From Candidatus Sumerlaeaceae bacterium (GTDB taxonomy: Bacteria > Sumerlaeota > Sumerlaeia > Sumerlaeales > Sumerlaeaceae): a stretch of DNA of 48,432 nucleotides. The position numbers and the translations under genes are program-made. The stretch spans positions 1 through 48,432 of the forward strand of contig JAIBAT010000096.1 in NCBI GenBank assembly GCA_019695055.1, written 5' to 3'. Shown here piece after piece: positions 26,674-35,423 of the stretch (its first letter is position 1; the number at the start of each line of letters is the position of its first letter). The notes under the pieces were generated by a model. It did no database searches, was not told the origin of the DNA, and saw only the letters and a program-made list of their open reading frames with translations.

Positions 26674-29600
26674 TTAAAGCCACCTTTGCCGCCGCAATTG
26701 CGGCAGTCCAAATTAGAAGCGCGGCAATTATCCCGAATGGCCCCGAAAAGTGTGCCATCAACCTCAATACCCGGATGGCAGAACTGTTCGGAAAACGTCC
26801 GGAGTTCCCCCAACCAACCGGAAACCTTGATGCCAAACGTATCCAATTCCGACCGTGTCATCGTGAAAGTCTTCACTTCCTTGATTGCCGTGAACAACAG
26901 CCTTGCCGTAAAGTTCAATTGGCCTGCTACTGAGCGCGAAAGCAGCCACATGTAAAGCTGCATTTGAGTCTCATACCGCTTCAGTACGGCGGCCGACGGC
27001 TTCTCATCCGATTTGAAGTCCGCGATCTCCCGGCCATCGTCCCCTTGGTACTCGGCATCGAATATGGCAGACAGGGCAAAGCCCTCAACCATGCCGACAT
27101 AAGGCTTTTCCAGCTCAACGTGGCCATTGCCTGTGAGGCCAGCAAGCAATCCAGCATTTACGGCATCGGTAACGTGAGCACAGATTGCGTCAACCGCGGA
27201 CGAAAGCTCCGTTCCCGTAAGGCCTGGCACATTGGACAACCGGGATTCCACCACGGCCTGCCAAGCATCCGGCCCCTGGCGAAGTTGGAGACCCAGGACC
27301 TCGTGGATCAATGCTCCCCGTATTGAGGGTGGAACAAGCGGCCGTCTCGCCTCACTCTTCGCACCTTCGAAGATCGGATCCGGCAAGGAGACCACATGGC
27401 GCCGGAAGAACCGCTCGCGGCACTCGAGAAAATCCAGCAGTTGGGTGACAGAAACTTCCGCACGCACACCGCGGAATTGTGGGCGAAAACACAGAGGCCG
27501 CCCTTGAAACGCGTTTTCCTTCCCTCCGTCTTCGGCGATTCCAGCAACTCCAGCACCGACGGCTTTGCTTATTACACAAAGTTGCCTTTCAAAATGATCA
27601 TCGTTCACAGAGGGAACCCTTGTGGGCACCATTTGGGCGGAGGGCACCACGACATGAGTGACCGCAACTTTGACCTGCTGAGCATTCCCGGTCTTAAGGT
27701 TTAGCGGTAGCTCACCCGGTGCCGGGACCCCGACAATTCCCGCGGCATCCCTGAAGTAGTCCGCCGTTACGGGTCGTGTGCGCTTTCCGGTGCCCGGGGA
27801 CAGGTCTTGTTGGTCGAGAACCAGACAAAGGTAATCGCGGCATCGCGTGGCGCCAACATAAAAGACCCGAACCTCCTCCCGCTGCGACCGCTGGTTCTCC
27901 TGGTCGGAGAAATAGTCTCGCAGGAACAGCGGGTCCTTTTCAAGACTGAAGGATTTGCGTGTGGAAAACCACTGGGATCCATCGGACACCAATTCCCCGG
28001 TTCGCCCCCACAGTTTGTCCCCCAGTTCCGGAAGGAACACCACTGGAAACTCCAGCCCTTTGGCGGCATGGATGGTCATGATTTTCACAGCGTCCGCCTC
28101 CACAAACCCAAGCGAAGCCTCGCCCTCACCTTGTGGATCCTGCGCCTGTTCGTCCACAAAATCCAGAAAATCCATAATACTCATGGTGTGGGAATCCCGT
28201 GCAACCTGCAACAATCGCTCCATGTTTGCCGCAACCTGCCTTCCCCTGTCCGTTGCGCCGAAGATCATCAAAAGTCCGGTCTCATTCAGGACAGATTGGA
28301 GCAATTCCTCCACGGCCACAAGCCCCGCCTTCTTCCTGATTCCTTCCACCAGGTCCAAGGCAAACGTCAGTCGCTCCAACTCGCCTGGCCCCAGGACAAT
28401 TTCCTGTCCTCCTGCGCGAACGGCAAGCCGTTCCGTTGCCGCGCGGCACCTTTCTGCCAGATTCCTGCCCGGGAACAGGGCGATCTTAAAAAGTAAATCG
28501 TCCGTCATGTTAACCAAATGCCCGCGCAGCACCTCTGCCAATGGCAGGTCGGCGCGAGGCTTGGCTGCAGCACGCAGGACCGCCAGCGCGGCGAGGACCT
28601 CCGGCTGCTGATACAATCCCTGCCCGCGGTGCGTGGCAAAGGCGATGCCGCGCGCACGCAGGGCTGCCTCATACAGCGGAAAGTGTTTCCGCTTGCGAAA
28701 GAGCACTGCGATGTCGCCCGGTCGAACGGCGCGCAAATCCTCGTCGTCCTTATTGCCGCAGAGCTTTTCCGAGCCTAACATTTTCGCGATCCGCTCTGCA
28801 ACGGCGGCCGCCTGTGGCGATACATTGGCGTCGGTTGGGTCAGCCGTTGTATCGCTCTCATCATCGGTATCCGTCGCGTTGTCCCGGGTTACGATGATTT
28901 CAACGCCTCCGGGACTGCCGGTACGCTGAGCGTTCAATGGCTCAAAGGCGCCACCGCCTGAAACCTCCGCCGTTTGCATCAAATGGGCGAAAAGACCATT
29001 CACGAACTCCAGCGGCATCTGCTTCGTCCGGAAATTGTCATTCATGGAAACGAGTCCGCGGCAGCCACCTAGCCCTGCAGGGTTAGACTTCTCAACCAAC
29101 TTGCGAACATCATCAAAGAGACGCCCGCCGGCCTGCCGGAAACCGTAGATGGACTGTTTTGGGTCTCCGACCATAAAAAACCGTGATGGCAGCAGTGTGC
29201 CACTGTCATCGGCTACAACGCGCCTCACAATTTCCCACTGGAGCGGGCTTGTGTCCTGAAACTCGTCAATGATGAGCATGTTTGTGCCTTTGCGGACCGC
29301 TTCCCGGACGGGAGCGCTCTCACGGAGGACCGATTCAGCCCGGATCTCCAGATCTGAGAAGTCCAGGTGGTCCGTGTTTCCCGGCGCCACAGAGGCGTCC
29401 CGGGACTGACCGTAAAGCTGCTCCACGCGCAGAAACAATCGCGCGAGCCGGCAGGAGATTTCCAGATTCTCCCGGTCAAAACCGGTGATCTCCGCAGGCA
29501 GCGGTGGCTTTGCGCCAAATACCTCCACAATTTGGCCCGCAAGGGGCGAATCCTCCGCCAGTTCAAGCTTCTTCGCAGTGGCTTTTCTAAGTGTGCCGTC

Positions 29601-30434
29601 CTTTGTCAGCATCACCTCGCGAATCACACCGAGTGCATCCGACAATCCTTTCCAATCCGAAGTCGGGCGGTTGCAGGCCCTTGCCGCTTGAAGCGCGGGA
29701 AGCAATTTGTCCGGTGCCCCTGCCTTCTTTGATGCCGCTTCGAGGCTGGTCAATAGGGGCTCCAATGTCGTGTGAAAACCCTGCCGCCAGTCGGCCAGAA
29801 GCTGGGCGTGATACGATTTCAACTCAGCGAAGAGGTCGTCGGTCGCGGTCTCTTCGAATCGCCTGGCGAGCGGGGCAAATTCCACGCGCCGCCGGAGCAT
29901 CGTTTCCAGTATCTCGAATAGCTGCCGGCGCGTAAATAGAAGTTGCACCAACAGCAGGTCGTTGTAAGCCAGTGTCTTTGGCGTCGCAGCTGCCTCCGCA
30001 AGGGCGGTTTCCACAGCCTCGCGCCTTAGTACCGATTCTTCGACGCCCTCGATGATCACGAAGTCCGGATCCAACGACGCCTCGACTGCGTAATCCCGCA
30101 GCAGCCGAGCACAATAGTTGTGGATCGTGCCGATGGGCGCTCCGGCGAGGTCACGGCGCATTTCCACCAGCCGAGCTCGGCGATTTGATGACAATCCGGG
30201 TTTCGCGAGTTCCTCTGCGATTCGCCCGGCAATCCGCGACCGAAGTTCGGAGGCCGCCTTCACAGTGAAGGTGATTGCGACTACCGACCCAACGGGCCAA
30301 TCCGGATGTTCGTCGGCCAGCAGGCGGAAGTACTTCTCCACCAACACCCGCGTCTTTCCGCTTCCGGCGCCGGCTGAGATGGCGACGTTACCCGGAAATT
30401 CGAGGGCGAGTTTTTGCTGGGGGCGGAACTCCAA
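26670..30434 (-). CDS. AddA-like superfamily 1 helicase-nuclease
   Basis: A 1254-residue protein. N-terminal helicase: AISAGAGSGKTRVLVEKY (Walker A, residues 18-35), GTIHNYCARLLRDYA, IIDEFQDTSPLQWEIV, GDPKQSIYGFRQAGG, IMTIHAAKGLEFPVVFLPEL and EEVRVFYVGATRCRDYLCLVL. C-terminal RecB/PD-(D/E)XK-type nuclease: RGALIHEVLG, ALSAIFDAEY, then IADFKSDEKPS and ETQMQLYMWLL. Cys residues C1005 (LECRERFF), C1237, C1244 and C1247 flank the nuclease, as in Fe-S nucleases, although the C-x6-C-x2-C end differs from the usual C-x2-C-x5-C. AddA works with AddB in double-strand-break resection; no addB is here. TTG start, 2 nt after the upstream stop. Confidence 0.88.
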   Translation of the reverse strand: MEFRPQQKLALEFPGNVAISAGAGSGKTRVLVEKYFRLLADEHPDWPVGSVVAITFTVKAASELRSRIAGRIAEELAKPGLSSNRRARLVEMRRDLAGAPIGTIHNYCARLLRDYAVEASLDPDFVIIEGVEESVLRREAVETALAEAAATPKTLAYNDLLLVQLLFTRRQLFEILETMLRRRVEFAPLARRFEETATDDLFAELKSYHAQLLADWRQGFHTTLEPLLTSLEAASKKAGAPDKLLPALQAARACNRPTSDWKGLSDALGVIREVMLTKDGTLRKATAKKLELAEDSPLAGQIVEVFGAKPPLPAEITGFDRENLEISCRLARLFLRVEQLYGQSRDASVAPGNTDHLDFSDLEIRAESVLRESAPVREAVRKGTNMLIIDEFQDTSPLQWEIVRRVVADDSGTLLPSRFFMVGDPKQSIYGFRQAGGRLFDDVRKLVEKSNPAGLGGCRGLVSMNDNFRTKQMPLEFVNGLFAHLMQTAEVSGGGAFEPLNAQRTGSPGGVEIIVTRDNATDTDDESDTTADPTDANVSPQAAAVAERIAKMLGSEKLCGNKDDEDLRAVRPGDIAVLFRKRKHFPLYEAALRARGIAFATHRGQGLYQQPEVLAALAVLRAAAKPRADLPLAEVLRGHLVNMTDDLLFKIALFPGRNLAERCRAATERLAVRAGGQEIVLGPGELERLTFALDLVEGIRKKAGLVAVEELLQSVLNETGLLMIFGATDRGRQVAANMERLLQVARDSHTMSIMDFLDFVDEQAQDPQGEGEASLGFVEADAVKIMTIHAAKGLEFPVVFLPELGDKLWGRTGELVSDGSQWFSTRKSFSLEKDPLFLRDYFSDQENQRSQREEVRVFYVGATRCRDYLCLVLDQQDLSPGTGKRTRPVTADYFRDAAGIVGVPAPGELPLNLKTGNAQQVKVAVTHVVVPSAQMVPTRVPSVNDDHFERQLCVISKAVGAGVAGIAEDGGKENAFQGRPLCFRPQFRGVRAEVSVTQLLDFLECRERFFRRHVVSLPDPIFEGAKSEARRPLVPPSIRGALIHEVLGLQLRQGPDAWQAVVESRLSNVPGLTGTELSSAVDAICAHVTDAVNAGLLAGLTGNGHVELEKPYVGMVEGFALSAIFDAEYQGDDGREIADFKSDEKPSAAVLKRYETQMQLYMWLLSRSVAGQLNFTARLLFTAIKEVKTFTMTRSELDTFGIKVSGWLGELRTFSEQFCHPGIEVDGTLFGAIRDNCRASNLDCRNCGGKGGFN

Positions 30435-30436
30435 AA

Positions 30437-32044
30437 CTATTTCCCGGCCACGTCGACCTGGTCAAGCTGGGTGACCGCGGTGGGGTGCAGCTTGAGGTTC
30501 CTGACCCGTTTGCGCACCGCAAGTATCTGTTTGGCGTTGTTCAGGACTACTATTGGAGGATCGGCCGCGACAAGGTCCTCAGCCTTCCTGTACAGAGCGG
30601 CACGCTTCGCGTCGTCCTTCTCGCCGGTTGCGTCCCGCATCAATTTCGTCGCCTCGGGGTTCGAGTAGTTGAACTCGTTGTCCTCGCGCCCGACAAGTTC
30701 GAACAGGAAATTGTCCGGATCTCCGTTGTCGGTTACCCAGCCGGAATTGCCCATGACATAGTCCCTCGCCTTTACCTTTGAAAGGAAAGTGGAGAATTCC
30801 ATCTGGTCAATCTTGGCGGTAATACCAACCTTTGCAAGGTCCTGCTGGATTCGTTCGGCAATGCGAATTCCCACCGGAAAATAGACACGCCGCACATCAT
30901 GGGTGGAGAACGTCACGCTGAAACCGTTTGGATATCCTGCCTCGGCGAGCAACTGCTTTGCCTTGGCGGGATCATACGCAAAGCCCTTTCGCTCTGGATC
31001 AAAACCCAGCATTCCCGGCGGTATGACACCCTTTGCCACCACTGAGGTCCCCGAGAAAAGCGTGTTCACTATATAGTCCCGATCAATGGCGTAGTTCATG
31101 GCCAGCCGCACCAGTTTGTTGTCAAAGGGCGGCTTGGCGCAGTTCATTGACAGATAACCGAGATTGAGTGACGGCTCCATGCGCAAATCAATGGCCGACT
31201 CCTTCTTCAGCAACTCCAACGAGGTTGGTTCGATCCCCGAAACCACGTCGCTTTCCCCCTTCCGGATGCTGTTGAGACGCGTGTTGGCATCGCGCAGAAT
31301 CCTGAAACGGATTTCGTCAAGTGGCGGTCCCGCCGTACTCCAATAATTCGGGTTTCGCGCCAGCACGAGAGACGAATCCTGTTGGCGTGATTTTACCACA
31401 AATGGTCCGGTACCAACCATGGTGGTGTTAAAGTCCTGCCCCATGGTGCGCACCGCCTCGGGGCTGACGATGGACGCCGGAACCATGGCGAGGTTCTTGA
31501 GGAACGGCACATAGGGCCGTGCCAGTTCGAACACCACCGTGCGGTCATCGGGAGAAGTGATGTCCTTGACCAACATTGTTTCCGTACTGCGCGGATCGCC
31601 GAAGAGGGTGCGCGCGCTGCGCATCTTCCCGGCCACGTGGAACGGGTGGTTGGGATCCATCTGGCGGAGGATGGAAAACTTTACCGCGTCGGCATTGAAT
31701 GGTGTGCCATCGCTGAACTTAACTCCGTCGCGCAAGGTGAAGGTCCATTTCAGACCGTCAGGCGAACATTCATACTTCTCTGCCAGTGCGGGCTCGACCT
31801 CGACGGAGTCCGCCTTGAACCGGGTCAATCCCTGGTAAACCTGCTGGGCCACGATGGCAGACTCGATATCCGTGATGAGCGACGGGTCCATGTTGGCCAC
31901 GTCGTTGCCTATGATGTAGTTCAACACCTTCGCCGCGGGCGCGGCACCGCTGGCCTGAGTCCCCGAACCGTTTTGGGGTCCGCTGCCACAACCGGTGAGC
32001 GCGACGGCGGTCATTCCCCAGACCAGCAAGCTTTTGAGTTTCAT
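30437..32044 (-). CDS. Oligopeptide-type ABC transporter substrate-binding lipoprotein
   Basis: A 535-residue family-5 solute-binding protein. MKLKSLLVWGMTAVALTGCGSG is a lipoprotein signal (LTGC), which fixes the start at 32044 and not at the upstream in-frame codon at 32146. The body has LNYIIGNDVANMDPSLITDIESAIVAQQVYQGLTRF, LRDGVKFSDGTPFNADAVKFS, GTGPFVVKS and LGYLSMNCAKPPFDNKLVRLAMNYAIDRD, typical of DppA/OppA-like proteins. No permease or ATPase follows; the next gene is the addA-like nuclease, 2 nt away. The related permease at 43350 is 11 kb away and its connection is unknown. Element copy B lies upstream. Confidence 0.9.
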   Translation of the reverse strand: MKLKSLLVWGMTAVALTGCGSGPQNGSGTQASGAAPAAKVLNYIIGNDVANMDPSLITDIESAIVAQQVYQGLTRFKADSVEVEPALAEKYECSPDGLKWTFTLRDGVKFSDGTPFNADAVKFSILRQMDPNHPFHVAGKMRSARTLFGDPRSTETMLVKDITSPDDRTVVFELARPYVPFLKNLAMVPASIVSPEAVRTMGQDFNTTMVGTGPFVVKSRQQDSSLVLARNPNYWSTAGPPLDEIRFRILRDANTRLNSIRKGESDVVSGIEPTSLELLKKESAIDLRMEPSLNLGYLSMNCAKPPFDNKLVRLAMNYAIDRDYIVNTLFSGTSVVAKGVIPPGMLGFDPERKGFAYDPAKAKQLLAEAGYPNGFSVTFSTHDVRRVYFPVGIRIAERIQQDLAKVGITAKIDQMEFSTFLSKVKARDYVMGNSGWVTDNGDPDNFLFELVGREDNEFNYSNPEATKLMRDATGEKDDAKRAALYRKAEDLVAADPPIVVLNNAKQILAVRKRVRNLKLHPTAVTQLDQVDVAGK

Positions 32045-32150
32045 TACATCCCAATCCGACACCCAGATTTTGCTGGTGGTAAGAGTGGTGACAAAACCGG
32101 TCTGGGCAAGGGGGAAAATACTTTGGACGCGGTCCCAAGATGGCAAGGTT
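32045..32150 (-). other. 5' leader between element B and the binding-protein gene
   Basis: No gene. An in-frame extension of the lipoprotein to 32146 would bury its signal peptide, so this is treated as leader. No clear Shine-Dalgarno is seen before ATG 32044 (GGATTGGGATGTA upstream). Confidence 0.4.
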
Positions 32151-32151
32151 C

Positions 32152-32172
32152 GGGGGGAGGGGGGAGGGGGGG
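32152..32172 (+). repeat. G6-A-G6-A-G7 tract, C-rich in the element's own orientation
   Basis: The counterpart of 2021-2045. The G-rich strand is the plus strand here, which can form a G-quadruplex; the element reads the C-rich strand. It sits at the element's promoter-distal edge, as in copy A. Confidence 0.75.
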
Positions 32173-32230
32173 TATGGGCATTTTTTCACAAGTTCATTAT
32201 TATCAATATTCCTCAAGTTTTTAGGGCTCA

Positions 32231-32280
32231 CTTAAACCGATTTAAGTAGGTGCCGAACAGTGCGCTAAAATCGGTCCAAG
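32231..32280. promoter_or_regulatory. Two palindromic boxes, consensus TTRRAYCGRTTTAA, in copy B
   Basis: CTTAAACCGATTTAAG (32231-32246, almost a perfect palindrome) and CTAAAATCGGTCCAAG (32265-32280) have centres 34 bp apart. This matches the pair in copy A (33 bp) and suggests two dimer sites on one face of the helix. Confidence 0.45.
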
Positions 32281-32586
32281 TTGCCGTGAAAATGCACTTT
32301 TGAGTATTTCGATTCGGGCTATCGGAACGGGCGAAAATGGTCTGCCTTTCCATGATCCATTGGGGGCATCCCGTCATTTCAAAGAACATTGGGCTTTGGA
32401 GTGGGAAGGGGCTCCCTCCACCCAGTTTCCAAAGGCTATAGAGGCACGAGCACTCTGGCGACTTAACTGGGACGGGCTTAGCATAGGAAAAGTGGTTTGC
32501 CTATTCCCTTACAGCCTCTTGCAGCCTCTTGTGGACGCATCATGTTATTGCAACCGGTGGAAATGTGTCGTGCTGATGCAAGTTCT

Positions 32587-32739
32587 CTGGCACCCCTCCA
32601 GGGTGCGGTCGGTGAGGTTTCCGGATTCCGGGGGTATCGCTACGCTCACCCCCCGGCTACTGTCTGGCAACCCTCCGGGTTGCTATAGCGCACCGTAGTT
32701 CTCACACCCAAAACTTAGCCACCGGCTGAAGCGGGTGGC
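32587..32739. repeat. REP-like cluster of hairpins
   Basis: Four stem-loops in tandem: GCACCC/GGGTGC (32590-32606), CCGGGGGT/ACCCCCCGG (32628-32656), GCAACCC-TCC-GGGTTGC (32667-32683) and GCCACC/GGTGGC (32718-32739). The layout GGGTATCGCT-CGCTCACCCCC-GG followed by GCAACCC-GGGTTGC is one I associate with dispersed repeats in Planctomycetes/Verrucomicrobia-like genomes. No transposase was seen. It accounts for the spurious open frames in this region. The rest of the gap to 32912 shows nothing. Confidence 0.65.
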
Positions 32740-32912
32740 AAACGAGAACAAGAGCCAAACCCTGCAAAACCAATTTCTCCTCAAATTCGGTAGCATTGGC
32801 AAGATGCGCCCATACCGTGCGCTTTGCCCAGTTGTAAATTGACCATCCTCGCCCGCCTCGGCCCGCTCGTAGCCAAGACGACACGCTTTAAATAACCTTT
32901 GCGAGGTTTACG

Positions 32913-35423
32913 GTGGAAGGACTGCTGGTGCTGCTGGCCATCGGCGCTGTGGTGGCGTTTCTGGTGGGACCGATTTTGGGGATCATCGCCTATGTGCGCA
33001 CGCGGCGCGAGAAGGGGCGTTACGAAATACTGGAGGGACGGCTGTGGTCCATTGAGCGCCGCCTTGGCGAGTTGGAGCAGGGTGGGAAGACTGAACCCAG
33101 CATAAAGGTTGGGGAGAAACCCGCGGAAGAGACCGTTGCAGATCGGCGTGAATTGCTGAAGCGGCTTGCGGAGGCAACGGCCACGGCGAAACCGGCTGAA
33201 CCGCCACCCGTTCCTGCGCCGGACACCAAACTGGAAGCAGAACCGGTGGCACCAGTCGAGGCGCCGTTGGAAACAGTCGGCGCGGACACAACCAACATTC
33301 CGGTACCAGAAAGGGCCGTCGCCGTCGACTACTCGGCACCGCCACCCGGCAAGGATGTGCCGGTGACCGCGGCGGCGCCGGAGATGAGCTTCGAGATGAA
33401 ACTGGGGACGCGCTGGATCAACTGGGTGGGCGCGGTGATGGTGATCATCGGGGCGGGGTACGGGCTGAAGTACGCCTACGACAACCAGTGGATCGGGCCC
33501 ATGGGACGCATCGCGATTGGGACTGGCTTTGGCATCGGCGCAATGATGCTTGGCGAGCGCTTTCGCCGGAAGGATTGGTCGGTGCTGTTCCAGACCCTGA
33601 CGGGGCTGGGATTGGCCATCTTTTACCTGTGCATCTTCTTTTCGTTTCAGATCTACAAGCTTTCCAACCAGACGATGTCCTTTGGGCTGGCTATCGGGGT
33701 GACGGCATTGGCGGTGACATTGGCGGTGGCCCACAACACGGTATCCATCGCGATCATTGCAGTCATCGGCGGATTTTTGAGTCCGGTGCTGGTTTCCACC
33801 GGAGAGAACCACCCCTACTCGCTTTTCTCCTATATTGCGATCCTCAACCTGGTGGCGCTGGCGGCCGCGTACTTCCGGAAGTGGCGCGCGCTGGACTTCC
33901 TGTGTTTCGCGGGGACCTCGATCATGATGGTGGGATGGTTCGCGCGATTCTATTACTCGGATCCCGCGGGGCCCGACTCGCAGATGAAACCGGCGCTGAT
34001 TTTCATCACGCTGTTCTACCTGATGTTCCTCCTAATCCCGACGCTCTACACGATGATGCGTGGCCTGCCAGAGACAACCGAGGGGATCGTGCTGGTGCTG
34101 GCCAACGCGTTGTTCTCGCTGCTGATGTATTACCGGGTGCTTTATCGTGATCACACACAAATGTTGGGCTTTGTTGTGCTGGGGCAGGCACTGCTGGTGT
34201 TCCTGCTGTTCCAGGTCTGGATCAAGCGGGTGGGGCAGCGGAACGAAACGTCGCAGAGCCTGCTGCTGGTCGCGCTGGCGCTCATCACTGTGGCTGTGCC
34301 GCTCCATCTCAAGTTTTATGGCGTTCCGATTGCGTGGGCGCTTGAGGGCACGTTGATGATTCATGTGGGAATCCGATTCCGCAACGCATGGCCACGAATC
34401 ATCGGCTTGGTGGCCCTTGGCCTTGCGGCTTACAAACTTTGGGAAAGGATCCCGCTGCACACGGCGATGTTCACACCCGTGATCAATGTGCCGTTTGGAT
34501 CGTGGATGCTTGTGGCCGCGGCGGCTTTCCTGGGTGCCTGGATTTGGAACCGGGCCATCGAGCGTTCGCTGGCGTCGCCGCCGGCCGAGCCGTTTGCGGG
34601 AAAAATCACGGACGCAGGCGCGCCCATTGGCGCGGGTGAGTTTTTAGCCGCGGCTGCGGTTTTCGTGCTGGGTTTTGTGGTGACCTGCGCTGCCCTCACT
34701 TTCGAAGTCGGGTCCTACTGGGGGCTTAACCGTCCCACAGAGGAATTTTACCAGACGTCCCGATACCACATGTTCAGTTCCCTGGTGGTCCTCTGGTCGC
34801 TGATTTCGGCGGGGACAATCACAGTCCTGCATCGGATGCGCCTTCTGAAAATTCCGCAGGAGTTGCTGGTGTGGGGGTGCTACCTTGTCGGTGCGGGATT
34901 CTCGCTTGTCGGGTTGGGGTGGTACAAGCTGCCATCGACCATGCTGTTCCTGAATGCCCTTTTCCTGCCACGTCTCATGTTTTCCCTGTCGCTGTTGTGG
35001 GGTGGGCAGTGCATGTCGAAAAGCGGCCATAAACCGGGCGAAGCCGTCCTGGAGACAGCCGGGCAGGTATTGCTGGCGGCGTTGATACTGCTGGAACTGG
35101 ATCGCTGGGCCGGCAGTGCCCAGGTCATCAACCACCGCATGGCGCTCGCGCTGGTGTCGGCGGCATGGGCCCTGCAGGCGCTGGCGCTGATTTGGGTCGG
35201 GCTGCTGTGGCGCTGCAGGCTGCGACGAATATTGGGGTTCGTGCTGTTCGGCATCGTGGTGGCAAAGGTATTGTTGGTGGATACCAGCGAATTGGAGCGG
35301 GTGTACCGCATTGTTTCGTTTGTGGCCAGCGGCCTGCTGCTGATGGTGGCGGGCTATTTCTATCAGAGGTATGGCTCTGTCCTGATGAGCGAAGAAAAGG
35401 AATCGGAGGGAACAAACCCATGA
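32913..35423 (+). CDS. DUF2339 polytopic membrane protein
   Basis: An 836-residue protein: one N-terminal TM, a coiled-coil and Pro/Ala/Glu-rich stretch (about 30-150), then more than fifteen closely spaced TM helices starting at LGTRWINWVGAVMVIIGAGYGLKYAYDNQWIGPMGRIAIG. This matches DUF2339. Function is unknown. It has a GTG start with GAGG 8 nt upstream. DUF2339 genes are often followed by DUF3999 genes, as here (4-bp overlap, ATGA), which supports both calls and suggests a shared envelope role. Confidence 0.88.
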   Translation: MEGLLVLLAIGAVVAFLVGPILGIIAYVRTRREKGRYEILEGRLWSIERRLGELEQGGKTEPSIKVGEKPAEETVADRRELLKRLAEATATAKPAEPPPVPAPDTKLEAEPVAPVEAPLETVGADTTNIPVPERAVAVDYSAPPPGKDVPVTAAAPEMSFEMKLGTRWINWVGAVMVIIGAGYGLKYAYDNQWIGPMGRIAIGTGFGIGAMMLGERFRRKDWSVLFQTLTGLGLAIFYLCIFFSFQIYKLSNQTMSFGLAIGVTALAVTLAVAHNTVSIAIIAVIGGFLSPVLVSTGENHPYSLFSYIAILNLVALAAAYFRKWRALDFLCFAGTSIMMVGWFARFYYSDPAGPDSQMKPALIFITLFYLMFLLIPTLYTMMRGLPETTEGIVLVLANALFSLLMYYRVLYRDHTQMLGFVVLGQALLVFLLFQVWIKRVGQRNETSQSLLLVALALITVAVPLHLKFYGVPIAWALEGTLMIHVGIRFRNAWPRIIGLVALGLAAYKLWERIPLHTAMFTPVINVPFGSWMLVAAAAFLGAWIWNRAIERSLASPPAEPFAGKITDAGAPIGAGEFLAAAAVFVLGFVVTCAALTFEVGSYWGLNRPTEEFYQTSRYHMFSSLVVLWSLISAGTITVLHRMRLLKIPQELLVWGCYLVGAGFSLVGLGWYKLPSTMLFLNALFLPRLMFSLSLLWGGQCMSKSGHKPGEAVLETAGQVLLAALILLELDRWAGSAQVINHRMALALVSAAWALQALALIWVGLLWRCRLRRILGFVLFGIVVAKVLLVDTSELERVYRIVSFVASGLLLMVAGYFYQRYGSVLMSEEKESEGTNP

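Larger units (their letters stand above)
32151..32545 (-). ncRNA. Copy B of the unnamed structured non-coding element
   Basis: Read on the minus strand, this has the blocks of copy A (1634-2046) in the same order: 32511-32457 (TAAGGGAATAGGCAAACC ... AGTTAAGTCGCC), 32387-32373 (GTTCTTTGAAATGAC), TTTCACG ... TTGG-ACCGATTTT (about 32292-32266), ATATTGATAATAATGA (about 32209-32194) and a C-rich tract. The spacer between the first two blocks is 69 nt, as in copy A. It contains a hairpin at the same offset (32451-32448 and 32444-32441 with 32418-32411) built from different bases. AAAATGCACTTTT (32289-32301) replaces the palindrome of copy A. The gene after it in this direction is the binding-protein gene at 32044. 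RNA function is inferred. Confidence 0.55.

Noticed and set aside
32300..32698. 132-residue open frame across element B and REP repeats
   Set aside because: Composed of the antisense of element B and hairpins; no codon bias or homology expected.
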